From: Calendula officinalis
Taxonomy: Eukaryota; Streptophyta; Magnoliopsida; Asterales; Asteraceae
DNA: 64,000 nucleotides
Assembly (NCBI GenBank): GCA_963853835.1
Contig: OY970828.1
Coordinates: 1,195,501 to 1,259,500 of the forward strand
Direction of reading: 5' to 3'
Shown: piece by piece, positions 23,479 through 34,997 of the stretch
How positions within the stretch are numbered: the stretch's first letter is position 1
How the letters are laid out: each line of letters begins with the position of its first letter
Position numbers and translations under genes: made by a program
The notes under the pieces: model-generated
Told to the model about the DNA's origin: nothing
Database searches by the model: none
The model's input: the letters and a program-made list of their open reading frames with translations, nothing else

Positions 23479-25263
23479 ATGGTTGGAATTTTTGAAAAAA
23501 ATCCTCCTCTAATTGATGAATTTATCACACAGGTTAAGCAACGACTAGATCCAATTAGAGCTCTTAGAGTCATTTCTGAAAATATCCCAATCCCGAAGAT
23601 CATTGTGTTGGGTGATGAGATAGTTGTCAAATCTAGTCTTATAAGCAATCTCATAGGTCTTGATTTCTAAAATGGCATAAAAGTTCCCGTTGTCTTCGAT
23701 TTTGTGTTTGATTCTAGTCCTAATCGAAAGATATATTTGTGTTATCAATCTAACGATTATATTTTGGACCGAGAAATCGAGCCAAGTTATATTGGACGTG
23801 AAAATTTGAGAATATTGAAAGAGGTACCCGAAAACAAAACATGCCGATGCGTCTATGATTTTAACTATTATGGATCGACAGATTGCGAGCCTTAGGATCG
23901 ATCGTTAGAGATTATGAAAGGTATGCATTATAAGGATGACCTATGTCGTATAACCTAACTTTTACATATAGTCTTACTTAAAAAAAGTTATATTGGCAGT
24001 CATTTTATAGAAACCTTTTTGCATATAGTATAATTTTTTAACAAAATGGCTAAAGGATTATACGTGGACAAAGTTTTAAAAAAATGATTTCTAGTTTAAT
24101 TTTTTTGAGTAAAAAAGCATAGGTGAAATTTGATGTGAATTCTAAAATACTATCTTCATGTTTACAATCCATGCATCATGATGAAATCTTCTTTTTTATT
24201 AATTAGGTCATGTTTTGGAACACACTCGAGAAGAAAAAGAATGTGTGTTTTTACATGTGATATCAGCAGAAACCGATATTAATTTGTGTGAATCCACTAA
24301 GATTCTACGCGATTTGGATGTGTCTCGTACATAAATTGTTACCGTTGTCACCAAAATGGATGATTGCTCTGAGGATAATCTTACCCGTTTTACATATTGC
24401 AAAACCGACCTCGCTTTTGGTCACACTTTTGTTGTAAATACAAGTGATGGTGAAATAACACAAGACACAGTCGCGGACCAATTTCCTGAATTTCTCAAAA
24501 CATGTTTTGGATTCGATCGGGTTGCTAGATATGTTGTTGTCGCTATTTTATCCATCATTTTTCGACCATCGGGCCTCATTTGTGAGAAATTAGATCTTGA
24601 TTTAGAATCATCGGTCAAAATGCTTGAATATGAAAGAACATTTGACACGGTTGGTGAAGCTCTTTTAACTATAGTGTCTATCCTTAGCTCGTTACAACTT
24701 TCCTTGTACCAAATTTTTCTGTCTCGCGAGTTTTGTGATTACAAAGAAAACAAAGAGATGCGTGCATCTGAAAGGCTAATCGAAAAGTTTAACGAGTTTT
24801 ATCATGATCTTGAGAAACTAAAAAAGTTAACAAAACCCGACCTTTTCTTATGGATGAGTTGAATGTACTCAATAAACGATACTTTTTTGTTCCAACAACG
24901 TTAAAATCGCGTAATGCATTTAACGTTCTTTTCAAGAAACAAATCGAGTATGTATCTCCGGTTGTCGATGAATATATTAAAAAGGTGTGGGACTATATTC
25001 AATGGGTGGTTTTACAAGTCTTGGATGATTGTGCAGCCGAACATAGACAACTTCAATTCTCTTTGAGAAACCGAGCAATATGCGAGATTCGAAAGCTAAA
25101 AACCGAATTCCGAGAAAAAGTATTCGACATGTTAAATATGGAGAAACTAATTCTCGACACATGTGACTCGGAAATTATCTCCAAGTGGGAAGAATACAAG
25201 TTGATAGATTTTGATGGTGTTATGGATTTTAGCAAGGAAATTGTCCATATTGAAGGTTTTGGG
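23479..25263 (+). pseudogene. Dynamin-related protein 4-like pseudogene, 5' part
   Basis: Remnant of a dynamin-superfamily GTPase. It starts MVGIFEKNPPLIDEFITQV like DRP4/Mx-type plant dynamins. The P-loop (GDxxxxGKSS) is degenerate: GDEIVVKSS lacks the conserved Gly before Lys. There are in-frame stops at 23668-23670, 23893-23895 and 24332-24334, and a frame change around 24850-24862. The part with the switch II DxxG motif is not found. TKMD (G4-type) is present near 24347. From 24850 the stalk text (VWDYIQWVVLQVL; MEKLILDTCDSE) fits the dynamin middle region. At 25263 the gene is cut by a Copia element; the GED continues at 33413. It cannot make a working GTPase. Confidence 0.85.
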
Positions 25264-26078
25264 TGTTGGGTTTTCTATGCATCTAGCCACACTTTGCTTA
25301 AGGCGGAAATCAAAAGCAACTTGGTAGAACATTGACCCGATTAAAAAAACTTTTGGACCGTTAGGTTTACAATTCTAATGTAACTAGATATTTAATATAA
25401 TTAAATAGATCAATTCGAATAACTTACTTGTTCTTCGCGAATTGGAGAACTAGATAAACCCTGTGATCTAGTACGAGCCAGATCAAACGATGCACTAGGA
25501 TTCAAGCAAGAATCCCTCTATTGGTTCATACCCAAGGGTTATCACGAACAGGACGATGTACCACGAGGTAGTACAAAGCACCTTGAGAAACAAGCACCGA
25601 AAACTAAACCGAAAACCTTTTCGGTTCGACCGGCGGCGGCGGAGCAGCGGCGGACCGGCGGTGGTCGTGCGGCGGTGGTGGTTCGACGTTGGGGTGTTCG
25701 GCCGAGCTTGGGAGGAGGCAAGGGGACAAGTATGAAAGTTATGATTAGGTTAAACCCTTTAACCTTAATTTATATCCTTGCCAAACACAATTATGGTAAC
25801 ACCATAATTGGTCCAAGCCCACTTTAATTAAACCATTAATTAAGCCCACAAGTATTAACTAAACTATTAATTAATACTTGGCCCGATACCACTAACTAGT
25901 TAATTACCCATTAACTAGTTTAGTCCGTCTAGCCCGTTAGTCAATTTAATTAAACTATTAATTAAACACTACGTTATTTCTCGTGTTCGTTGATTCCTCG
26001 AGGGCAACCCGAATAGGACTCTAAAATACCCGAACCGGAATACCGGTTTATTTGATGTGTTGGACACTCTTTCCAACA
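25264..26078 (-). repeat. 3' LTR of the minus-strand Copia element
   Basis: 815 bp, equal in length to 32598-33412 and almost identical. Contains a GC-rich cggcgg tract (25629-25680) and repeated ttaattaa words (25825-25970). Confidence 0.95.
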
Positions 26079-26950
26079 GTCTCCCACTTGGACACCTCAT
26101 CAACTATAAACGGTACGCGTTCGTGTAACCTTTAGAGTGTGCATGTCATGTGCAGCTGCTGAACTCTGAACTATCAGAGACAGTCCTATGATAAGTGATC
26201 ATACGTCCTTCGTTGCACGATATCATGTAACTAGTGACATGGACTTGTCAATCACTCTAGTTACGATTATGTTTCCTGATTCGAGATTTATGATGACGTT
26301 TTGACTACATAATTGAACTTTCAATTTAGTCATGACCTGCGCAGGTACTTTAGTGTCACATCAAATCAACAGGGGGCCCATGGATATCTCCTCTATCACT
26401 TTGATCAGAGGGAACGAATAAACCTCAACTACATCATCTTCCTTCATAGTCATCACATGATACATGGAACTAATCTTTATAGCTACCAGTTACGAATAGC
26501 GTTGGAGTTAGACCAATGCATCACGAAATCGTACTAAGGAAACAATGCATTTTGGTTTGAAGACTCATACGATATTATCGCCTCACTATTACCCATGATA
26601 AAGTCCATGGGGTAATACTTTGAGCGTGGGTTGGTCCAACATTTAAATACACCTTTTAAATGCTCATGAGAGTAGCAGCAATCTCTATGCAATGTTCATA
26701 CCTTTGAACAATCTACTCACTCTCCCATGACATCTTAATTCAGTTCTTATTCCCATAAGAACGATCGACTGTGGATGTTTAAGTAATCTCTTAGTTTACT
26801 TAGGAATAGGTTCTAAACATGCAAAAGGTTTGAAATGGAATAATTAAATACTATATGAATGATAGAACACTTGCAAATTATTTAATCTCCATAAATAAAT
26901 CATCAATTCATACAATTTAATATTCACTACAATTTCAAATGAATGACAAT

Positions 26951-27322
26951 TTATGATAAGTCACTATGAAATCTAATTCCTATCGTCCTCGCATGAGCAT
27001 CATGCTTGGCACGACTTAGTGCTTTTGTGAAAGGATCAGCCGGGTTATTTTCCGACGATACTCTTGTCACTATCACGTCCCCATCTTCAACTCGCTTTCT
27101 CACGTAGTGAAACTTTCTGAGTATATGCCTGGTTCGACTATGATCTTTGGATTCTTTAGTCAATGAGACTGCACCTTCATTGTCGCAGAAGATTTTCATT
27201 GGTTCCTTGATGCTTGCTACGACACCAAGATCCCCAATGAAATTCTTCAACCATGTGGCCTCTTTTGATGCCTCACAGGCAGCAATATACTCAGATTCGC
27301 AAGTTGAATCAGCTACTGTCTC
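26951..27322 (-). pseudogene. Copia RNase H C-terminal part, downstream of a nonsense codon
   Basis: Same frame as the pol block above but separated from it by the stop at 27323-27325. Carries the RNase H end of pol (FCDNEGAVSLTKE; HILRKFHYVRKRVEDGD; NPADPFTKAL). It would not be translated with the rest without readthrough. Confidence 0.85.
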
Positions 27323-29644
27323 CTACTTGGAACTCTTCCAAGTGACAGCTCCTCCGTTCAATAAGAACACCCACCCGGTTTGTGAGCACGAGTCATCTCT
27401 ATCCGTTTGGAAACTCGCGTCACAATAACCTTCCACAACAAGTTCGTCTTTCCCACCATACACTAAGAACATATCCTTTGTTCTCCTTAGGTACTTGAGA
27501 ATCGTTTTTACCGCAGTCCAATGATCGTTGCCAGGGTTGCCTTGGAACCGGCTCACCATGCTAAGCGCATATGAGACATCCGGGCGAGTACATACCATGG
27601 CATACATGATCGATCCAATCGCCGAGGCGTAAGGGACTCGACTCATTTTCTCCAGTTCTTGCTCAGTACTGGGACATTGACTCTTAGACAATGTTATGCC
27701 ATGATTCATGGGTAGATACCCTTTCTTGGAGTCAACCATACTAAAACGTTTTAGTATTTTATCCAAGTATGTACTCTGGCTTAATCCTATTAGACGTCTT
27801 TCTCTATCTCTGTATATCTTTATACCGAGTATGTACGCTGCGTCTCCTAGGTCCTTCATAGCGAAACATTTTCCCAACCAAGACTTCACGTCTTGCAGTG
27901 TAGGAATATGATTTCCTATAAGGAGTATGTCATCCACATACAGTACTAGGAAGACTACAACGCTCCCACTAGCTTTGATGTAAACGCAGGACTCATCTTC
28001 ACTCCTAGAGAAACCAAACTCCTTGACTTTCTCATGGAAGCAAAGATTCCAACTACGAGAGGCTTGTTTCAATCCATAGATGGATTTCTCAAGCTTGCAC
28101 ACTCTATCAGGATATTTCTTATTGATAAAACCTTCTGGCTGTGCCATATAGACATCCTCAGTAAGCTTTCCATTAAGGAAGGCGGTTTTAACATCCATCT
28201 GCCAAATTTCATAATCATGAAATGCAGCTATAGCAAGTAATATTCTGATAGACTTTATCTTGGCTACTGGTGAAAAGGTTTCATCATAATCAATCCCATG
28301 AGTTTGAGTATAACCTTTTGCAACCAACCTAGCCTTATAGGTGTGCACATTCCCATCCATGTCTATCTTCTTCTTGAAGATCCACTTGCATCCAACGGTT
28401 TTGACACCGGGGAAAGTCTCAATCAAGTTCCATACTTGATTGTCATACATGGACTGAATCTCACTCTCCATAGCCACTTTCCACTTTTCGGCCTCAGGGC
28501 CTTCCATAGCTTCCTTATAACTCGATGGCTCATCGTCATCAACTGGTAAACTATTACCAGTAGATGCATCGCCTTCAGCAATATGGAAATCATAATAATC
28601 ACCAAAATGCTCAGGAGGGCGAACAGTTCTTGAGGATCTACGTGGAACGGTAGGAGTTACATCATTTTGTTCAACAGGAGTCTCATCCTCTGGTTGAGTG
28701 CTAGTGTCAACTATAGGTTCCACTACATCTTCATTGCTTGATTCTTGACACTCTTCAAGATCAATTTTGCTCCCACTGTCTTCTTTGGATAATAGCTCTC
28801 TCTCGAGGAAAAATCCTCTTCGAGATACGAACACTTTGTTCTCTTTCGGATTATAAAACCGATATCCAAAAGACTGTCGTGGGTAGCCAATGAAGTAGCA
28901 CTTCTCTGATTTGTTATCTAGCTTGTCGTGAGATTCATGTCTCACATAAACTTCACAACCCCAGATTTTCAAATGTTTGAGGGAGGGAGGATTCCCAGTC
29001 CACATTTCAGAGGGAGTTTTGGCAACCTTCTTAGTTGGTACAAGGTTCACGATATGTGCTGCAGTTTCTAAGGCATATCCCCAGAAACTCACTGGAAGTG
29101 TTGATCGACTCATCATTGATCGAACCATGTCAAGCAAGGTTCGATTTCTCCTTTCCGACACTCCATTAAGTTGTGGAGTTCGAGGAGGTGAGAGTTGGGA
29201 TACTATTCCACAACTCTTTAGATAGTCGATAAACTCTTGACTAAGATACTCTCCGCCCCTGTCAGAACGGAGCATCTTAATCTTCTTGCCCAGTTGATTC
29301 TCTACTTCTTTCTGATACTCTTTGAACATTTCAAAAGTATCAGACTTATGTTTAATCAAATAAACATATCCATATCTACTGAAATCATCAGTAAACGTGA
29401 CGAAGTATCGTTCACCATGTCTAGTGTTAGACTTGAACGGTCCACATACATCAGTATGTATGAGGTCCAACAAGTCTTTGCCTCTTTCACATGACCCTGT
29501 GAATGGCGCCTTTGTCATCTTGCCAAGTAAACAAGACTCACACACATCATTCGATTTGAGGTCAAATGATTCTAACACTCCATCCTTTTGGAGTTTAGCT
29601 ATGCTTTCTTGTTTATATGTCCTAAGCGACAATGCCATAGACAT
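27323..29644 (-). CDS. Copia integrase and reverse transcriptase block
   Basis: An open block of 773 codons. The integrase core shows HTDVCGPF, LRSDRGGEY and PQLNGVSERRN (the D, D and E regions). The chromodomain-like link is followed by a reverse transcriptase with WKFKKK-type start, QMDVKTAFLNG and the catalytic YVDD in FLVLYVDDILLIG. The block ends in a premature stop inside RNase H (27323-27325). Upstream it is out of frame with protease (about 29599-29644). The first residues (MSMALSLRTYK) are an accident of the frame break, not a true start. Confidence 0.9.
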   Translation of the reverse strand: MSMALSLRTYKQESIAKLQKDGVLESFDLKSNDVCESCLLGKMTKAPFTGSCERGKDLLDLIHTDVCGPFKSNTRHGERYFVTFTDDFSRYGYVYLIKHKSDTFEMFKEYQKEVENQLGKKIKMLRSDRGGEYLSQEFIDYLKSCGIVSQLSPPRTPQLNGVSERRNRTLLDMVRSMMSRSTLPVSFWGYALETAAHIVNLVPTKKVAKTPSEMWTGNPPSLKHLKIWGCEVYVRHESHDKLDNKSEKCYFIGYPRQSFGYRFYNPKENKVFVSRRGFFLERELLSKEDSGSKIDLEECQESSNEDVVEPIVDTSTQPEDETPVEQNDVTPTVPRRSSRTVRPPEHFGDYYDFHIAEGDASTGNSLPVDDDEPSSYKEAMEGPEAEKWKVAMESEIQSMYDNQVWNLIETFPGVKTVGCKWIFKKKIDMDGNVHTYKARLVAKGYTQTHGIDYDETFSPVAKIKSIRILLAIAAFHDYEIWQMDVKTAFLNGKLTEDVYMAQPEGFINKKYPDRVCKLEKSIYGLKQASRSWNLCFHEKVKEFGFSRSEDESCVYIKASGSVVVFLVLYVDDILLIGNHIPTLQDVKSWLGKCFAMKDLGDAAYILGIKIYRDRERRLIGLSQSTYLDKILKRFSMVDSKKGYLPMNHGITLSKSQCPSTEQELEKMSRVPYASAIGSIMYAMVCTRPDVSYALSMVSRFQGNPGNDHWTAVKTILKYLRRTKDMFLVYGGKDELVVEGYCDASFQTDRDDSCSQTGWVFLLNGGAVTWKSSK

Positions 29645-30519
29645 GATTTATCCAATACACCTTTGGATGAATCAACATTCAATATTAGATTTCTTTTGTT
29701 TACGCAACCATCTATTTCATATATACCAGCACAAGGAATAGCTTTAAAATAAAATACATCATTTTTATAAACTAAAATAGAACCATCTTTATTATCAAAA
29801 ACAAAGTTAAAACCATCCTTAAACAATGCGTAATACGAAATAATGTTGCGTGCCATAGAAGGCGAAAAACAAACATCTAATAAAAGTAAAGAACATCCAT
29901 TCCCAAGCATGAGCTCATAATCTCCTATCTTGGTGACAGCAGTCGAGACTCTGTTTCCCATGATCAGATTAAGTTCTCCATGCTTCAACTTCCTATAATT
30001 CTTAAGTCCCTGCATATCAGTGCAAATGTGAGTACCACACCCTGTATCTAGAACCCAAGAATTAGACATAGAAGTATGATGGAGTTCAATCATAAACGTA
30101 CCTAGGACACCAGACTGTTGGATCCTATGATTTCTCAAATCATCAAGGTACTTTGGGCAATTTCTCTTCCAGTGACCTATCTCATCGCAATAGTAGCATA
30201 TAGAGTCTTTAGGTGCTATTAAAGAGGTTTTCTTTCTTTTGAGCTTTCGTTGGGCATGTCCCACCTTAGCTTTTCTTTTCCTCTTAGGACGAGAAAGTTT
30301 ACCTCTTCCAGCATCATTAGACTCAATGCTCAAGACTGGAGATTCGAAATCACAGTCGCAGGCAGTTAACAAGTCATTCTCAACAACTTTTAACTCCTCG
30401 TACAGTTCAAACGTTGTGATTTCCCTCTTATTCTTGTCGTATTCTGATACGTACGAAGAATACTCCGGAGTTAGCTTGTGTAGAATCATATCGACAGCTA
30501 ACTCATTAGAGATAGGCAT
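29599..30519 (-). pseudogene. Copia gag C-terminus, zinc knuckle and protease block
   Basis: 306 codons open. Holds the gag end (PISNELAVDMILHKLTPEYSSYV), a basic stretch, the CCHC zinc knuckle CYYCDEIGHWKRNC, the protease with active-site DTG in SWVLDTGCGTHICTD, and the pre-integrase motif LWHCRLGHINKK. The frame is lost just after that motif relative to integrase, by a one-base difference. Confidence 0.85.
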
Positions 30520-30784
30520 ACCCAGACTGTATGTATTCTCTCATCTTTGAGATGAAGTTACACACTGATTCTCCATCTTGCATTTTGCAATTCTTGATGA
30601 GTTCCATGTTTTCATGAACAGCACGAGTATTACCGAGATAATCCACATAGTCAAAATTTCCAATAGCTTTTCGAGATGAAACCTTATTAGGAGATGACTT
30701 TGGTGGACACGGCAGTGCGAGTACAATCGGGAGTGGAGGTGGTGGAGGAAGTGGGACTGTGTTGTCATTCAAGTTTGAACCCAT
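30506..30784 (-). pseudogene. Copia gag N-terminal remnant
   Basis: Begins at ATG 30784 with a proline-rich stretch (TVPLPPPPPLPIVLALP) and joins to a gag segment (ENMELIKNCKMQDGESVCNFISKMREYI). The usual first part of Copia gag is not seen before it, so gag seems internally shortened. The frame shifts at about 30506-30519. Confidence 0.7.
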
Positions 30785-32584
30785 CTACAAAAGAAACAAT
30801 TTCTTTGTTAGTGAATTCAACAATTAATCCTTATAATAATTTTCCCAATCTTTATTCATAAGGCTAGGATACGCCCACTAGTTATTTGATGTGAAGAGGG
30901 ATGCCGTATTTCACACCAAACAATTTCATGTCGTAGGCAAACTATTGTCAATTTCAATCTTATGAAATCCCTAGTTCTTTGAGATTCATTCTCGTGGGAG
31001 AATGGCATGTTAATCTCGAATCAATGCTCATTCTAATCTATATGACAGGGATACCGTGGATCATATATTAGAAGATGAAACAACCATGGAATACCCACGT
31101 GGACTTCTCGGCTCAAGTTCGCTTGAGTATCGCGAGAATCGTTTCACTCGTAAAATAATCTCACAATTAACGTACCGGTTAACCACACGAGTTCCGTTAA
31201 TCAGACTATGATACGAGCGCGTGTCATTCTATGGAGAGCACACAATGTTCACATTTAATTAAACGGGAAGAATTTTGTTTAATGTTATGATTATACTTTT
31301 AATCTTAATATCATCCTATTATGCCTGTTCGGTAGCTCCATTCTACGACAAGGGAAGCGGCGGGGCAGGTCAGCGCAAGGCGTGTTAAAAACGCAACCCC
31401 GTTTAGAGATCTATATCTCTTCCTTTTCATCCTTTAGATGTCATAGACTATGGGTGAGCCTACTAGTGACATAAGCGACGATGTATTTAACTTTAGTTAT
31501 AATATATATAAACTATTATATAATTATATCTATGTTAATTAAAACTTTTTAATTACATTTACTAAAGTTCTATATAGTATAATTAATTATATAAACGTGC
31601 GAGGACGCGACGTTTTAATTACTATTATAACTATATCTTATATAATATTTAATAAACCTTTTATTACATAATATTATATATATAAGGGAAGAATATCAAA
31701 TCACATTTGATATATATGGGAATTCGAAATATATATATATATATATTCTAATTAAACTTTTAATTAATATATACAATATATAATACTTATTTAAATATTT
31801 ATCTTTATTATAAACTATTATAAGATAAGACAAAACAAATTTAAATTTATTCGAAAATCCATACCCTTTTAATTTTTAAAAAATACCGAAAATATTTAAA
31901 TATATATAAATATATACCGAAATTATTTTCGGATATATCTATATCCATATTTAAAATATCTTTTAATTTTTAAAATCATATCTTTTTAAATCTTATTAAA
32001 ATTTTCGGATATATCTAATATATCCCTAATTTAAACTATCAAATTTTATCCTTATTTGATACTCCTTCAAATATTATCTAGATTTGCCAAATCAACTATT
32101 TTTGGCATATATGTGTTTCGAAAAATACATATATACTTAAATAGGATTTATTTTATTTAATTATTAAATAAATAACCTTTATATTCCTTTTATATATTCC
32201 GAAAAATATATAAAATATATAAAATATTTATTTTAAATCTTTTAAATAAAAACTTAGATTTGATAAAATCTTTTGTTCAAATTCTTGATAATTCCAACTT
32301 TTGAAATTATCATAATTTATTAATTTAAATAAAAAAAAACGTTTTTAATAATTAAATTAATAATTCCGAATTTTCGGAAATATTAAAAATCATATTTTTA
32401 ATTTTCGGTAATTATCAAAACAATTTTATAAAATACCGAAAAATCTAAAAACCTATTTTTAATGTATTTTTAATTTTCGGAAACCCCAAAAACAATTTTC
32501 GGAAATTCCGAAAATCATAAAAAAAACAATTTTTATGGATTTCGAATTTCTTGTCTAGCACTATTAGACTTGTAAACCAATGGC
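30785..32584 (-). other. Long AT-rich leader of the Copia element
   Basis: Between the primer binding site and the first gag codon lie 1.8 kb with no coding frame. 31480-32560 is very AT-rich, with tatata runs and many tttcgga/tccgaaa words on both strands. Such a leader is long for Copia. Confidence 0.7.
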
Positions 32585-32596
32585 GCTCTGATACCA
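32585..32596 (-). promoter_or_regulatory. Primer binding site (initiator Met tRNA)
   Basis: The minus strand reads TGGTATCAGAGC, the standard plant retroelement site complementary to the 3' end of initiator methionine tRNA, one base inside the 5' LTR. Confidence 0.95.
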
Positions 32597-32597
32597 C

Positions 32598-33412
32598 TGT
32601 TGGGTTTTCTATGCATCTAGCCACACTTTGCTTAAGGCGGAAATCAAAAGCAACTTGGTAGAACATTGACCCGATTAAAAAAACTTTTGGACCGTTAGGT
32701 TTACAATTCTAATGTAACTAGATATTTAATATAATTAAATAGATCAATTCGAATAACTTACTTGTTCTTCGCGAATTGGAGAACTAGATAAACCCTGTGA
32801 TCTAGTACGAGCCAGATCAAACGATGCACTAGGATTCAAGCAAGAATCCCTCTATTGGTTCATACCCAAGGGTTATCACGAACAGGACGATGTACCACGA
32901 GGTAGTACAAAGCACCTTGAGAAACAAGCACCGAAAACTAAACCGAAAACCTTTTCGGTTCGACCGGCGGCGGCGGAGCAGCGGCGGACCGGCGGTGGTC
33001 GTGCGGCGGTGGTGGTTCGACGTTGGGGTGTTCGGCCGAGCTTGGGAGGAGGCAAGGGAACAAGTATGAAAGTTATGATTAGGTTAAACCCTTTAACCTT
33101 AATTTATATCCTTGCCAAACACAATTATGGTAACACCATAATTGGTCCAAGCCCACTTTAATTAAACCATTAATTAAGCCCACAAGTATTAACTAAACTA
33201 TTAATTAATACTTGGCCCGATACCACTAACTAGTTAATTACCCATTAACTAGTTTAGTCCGTCTAGCCCGTTAGTCAATTTAATTAAACTATTAATTAAA
33301 CACTACGTTATTTCTCGTGTTCGTTGATTCCTCGAGGGCAACCCGAATAGGACTCTAAAATACCCGAACCGGAATACCGGTTTATTTGATGTGTTGGACA
33401 CTCTTTCCAACA
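32598..33412 (-). repeat. 5' LTR of the minus-strand Copia element
   Basis: 815 bp. Same ends and nearly the same sequence as 25264-26078. Followed by the duplicated target ttggg. Confidence 0.95.
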
Positions 33413-33756
33413 TTGGGGATGTTAAGATTGATCACTTGAAAGCTTTTTCTATAACACGTGTAAAAACCGCATTTGAGAGTAAGTTGTTTATGATGGCGTA
33501 TTGGGAAGTTAAATCAAAACGAATTGTTGATAATGTTACGTTAATGTTTATGTCTTCGGTTGAAAAGATGGTGAATGGGAACCTCCTTTTGATGATGATG
33601 ATCAAACCGTACGTGAAAATTGGGGAACATGATACGAAGTTACCTAAAGATCGAGTGAGTGAGCGTAATAGGAACATTTTACAGAAAAGGATCGAATATC
33701 TAAGTCGATTGAAAGAAGATATCCAAGATTTGCGGTATGGGTTTCGTATGTACTAG
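33413..33756 (+). pseudogene. Dynamin-related protein 4-like pseudogene, 3' part (GED)
   Basis: Continuation of the gene broken at 25263. The text after the duplicated ttggg (GDVKIDHLKAF; FMMAYWEVKSKRIVDNVTLMF; ERNRNILQKRIEYL) is the GTPase effector domain, with the conserved AYW..V..R.VDN pattern, and ends at a stop at 33754-33756. Removing the element and one target copy brings stalk and GED back into one frame, so this junction was coding when the element landed. Confidence 0.88.
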
Positions 33757-34997
33757 GTTAAGGCATGGACTAGTATAGGATAGAATGTTTTGTAGTTGGT
33801 TATTTAATGAGTGCTTGAACATGTTTACAACATTTTAATGAAATGGAGGTAGGTAGAATGTATCCATGTATTGCTTATTAGCATAAATGAGGTTCTTGTT
33901 TTTGATTTCATAATTTATATTTATGATCTTTAATGTGTATTTTTAATTTCTTTATTTATGCATGTAACCGATAGTTACTTTCTTGTATTTATACTCGATG
34001 AAGAAATGAATCGATTCATATTCACTTACATGTTATCATAGTTACATGTTATCATAGCCATTCAATTTTTTTTTCTTAAAACAAGTCAGTCAGAAAATTA
34101 TCCTTTGGTCACTGGCTAATTGGTGATCCTACGTATTTCAGGTACCTACATATTACAAATACGCTGATATCTCACCAAAAGGTTACCTCGTCAATTATTT
34201 ACTAGCTTTCGTTCCAGTCTCTCTATTCGACCGGCTACAAATTCAACTGCGGGAGAGTATTAGCCAAAACATAAGCATTGGAATCTTCAGTTATTATATT
34301 TGTATTTAAGTCAGTGTATTAGTTATTTCCTATTTCATGTTTTATAACTCCTATTTAGTTTACGCTATATATACCAAACTACTCAATAATAAAAAAAGGC
34401 AAAATCGTTGTAAAGTACGTCACTAAAATTGAATATTCCGATTCATTTTTTTCCTACATATTGACTTGAATTAAACTGCTGCTAAAATATACAATTTTCG
34501 AGGTATTCCAGGGTTTTAAAAAAATAATTTCAAAATCTAATTTTTTTTTGTAACACACGTAAATTTGGCTAATTTCAAAGACTATACATAACTCTATAAT
34601 TACATAGATACACATGCGCATAACATAAATATAAATAGTATACTTATATATGTATTTGGAATTAATTGTATACGATAATATTTTCATTTGTATGAATATA
34701 TCATTAAACAATAATGTGTATTGTTATTCGACAAAAAAAAAAGTAGCAAAAGCGTCGTAAAATGCGTGATTTAGTTACAAAAATCACAATAAATTAATAA
34801 AAACACAAGCACCTTTGCATTTCACAAGATTGTAATTACATAGTACACATATACATCGTTTAATTTGTAAAAATATATCATAAATTTCACAACAAATTTC
34901 CACGTTGCTCGATTTCTAAACGTGAAAAGCCGAAAACGATCATCAAAACCAAAACCAAAACCCGCACCAATCAAAAGAAGCGATATGAGCTTGTTCA
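33757..34997. other. Intergenic, nothing recognised
   Basis: 3' flank of the pseudogene and 3' flank of the TBC gene. AT-rich with scattered short open frames that carry no protein-like text. Confidence 0.6.

Larger units (their letters stand above)
25264..33412 (-). mobile_element. Copia LTR retrotransposon, full-length, recently inserted, coding-defective
   Basis: Complete Ty1/copia element on the minus strand, 8149 bp. LTRs are 25264-26078 and 32598-33412, each 815 bp, starting TGTTGG and ending CCAACA. The 5-bp target duplication is ttggg at 25259-25263 and 33413-33417. The primer binding site complementary to initiator Met tRNA is at 32585-32596, one base from the LTR. The polypurine tract is at 26079-26090. 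Domain order gag, zinc knuckle, protease, integrase, reverse transcriptase, RNase H is Copia. I see one substitution between the LTRs by eye (ggggac near 25733 against gggaac), so the insertion is very young. The coding region has two frame breaks (about 30506-30519 and 29599-29644) and one stop (27323-27325), and gag is short. It must have moved with help from another copy, unless the breaks arose afterwards. Confidence 0.96.
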
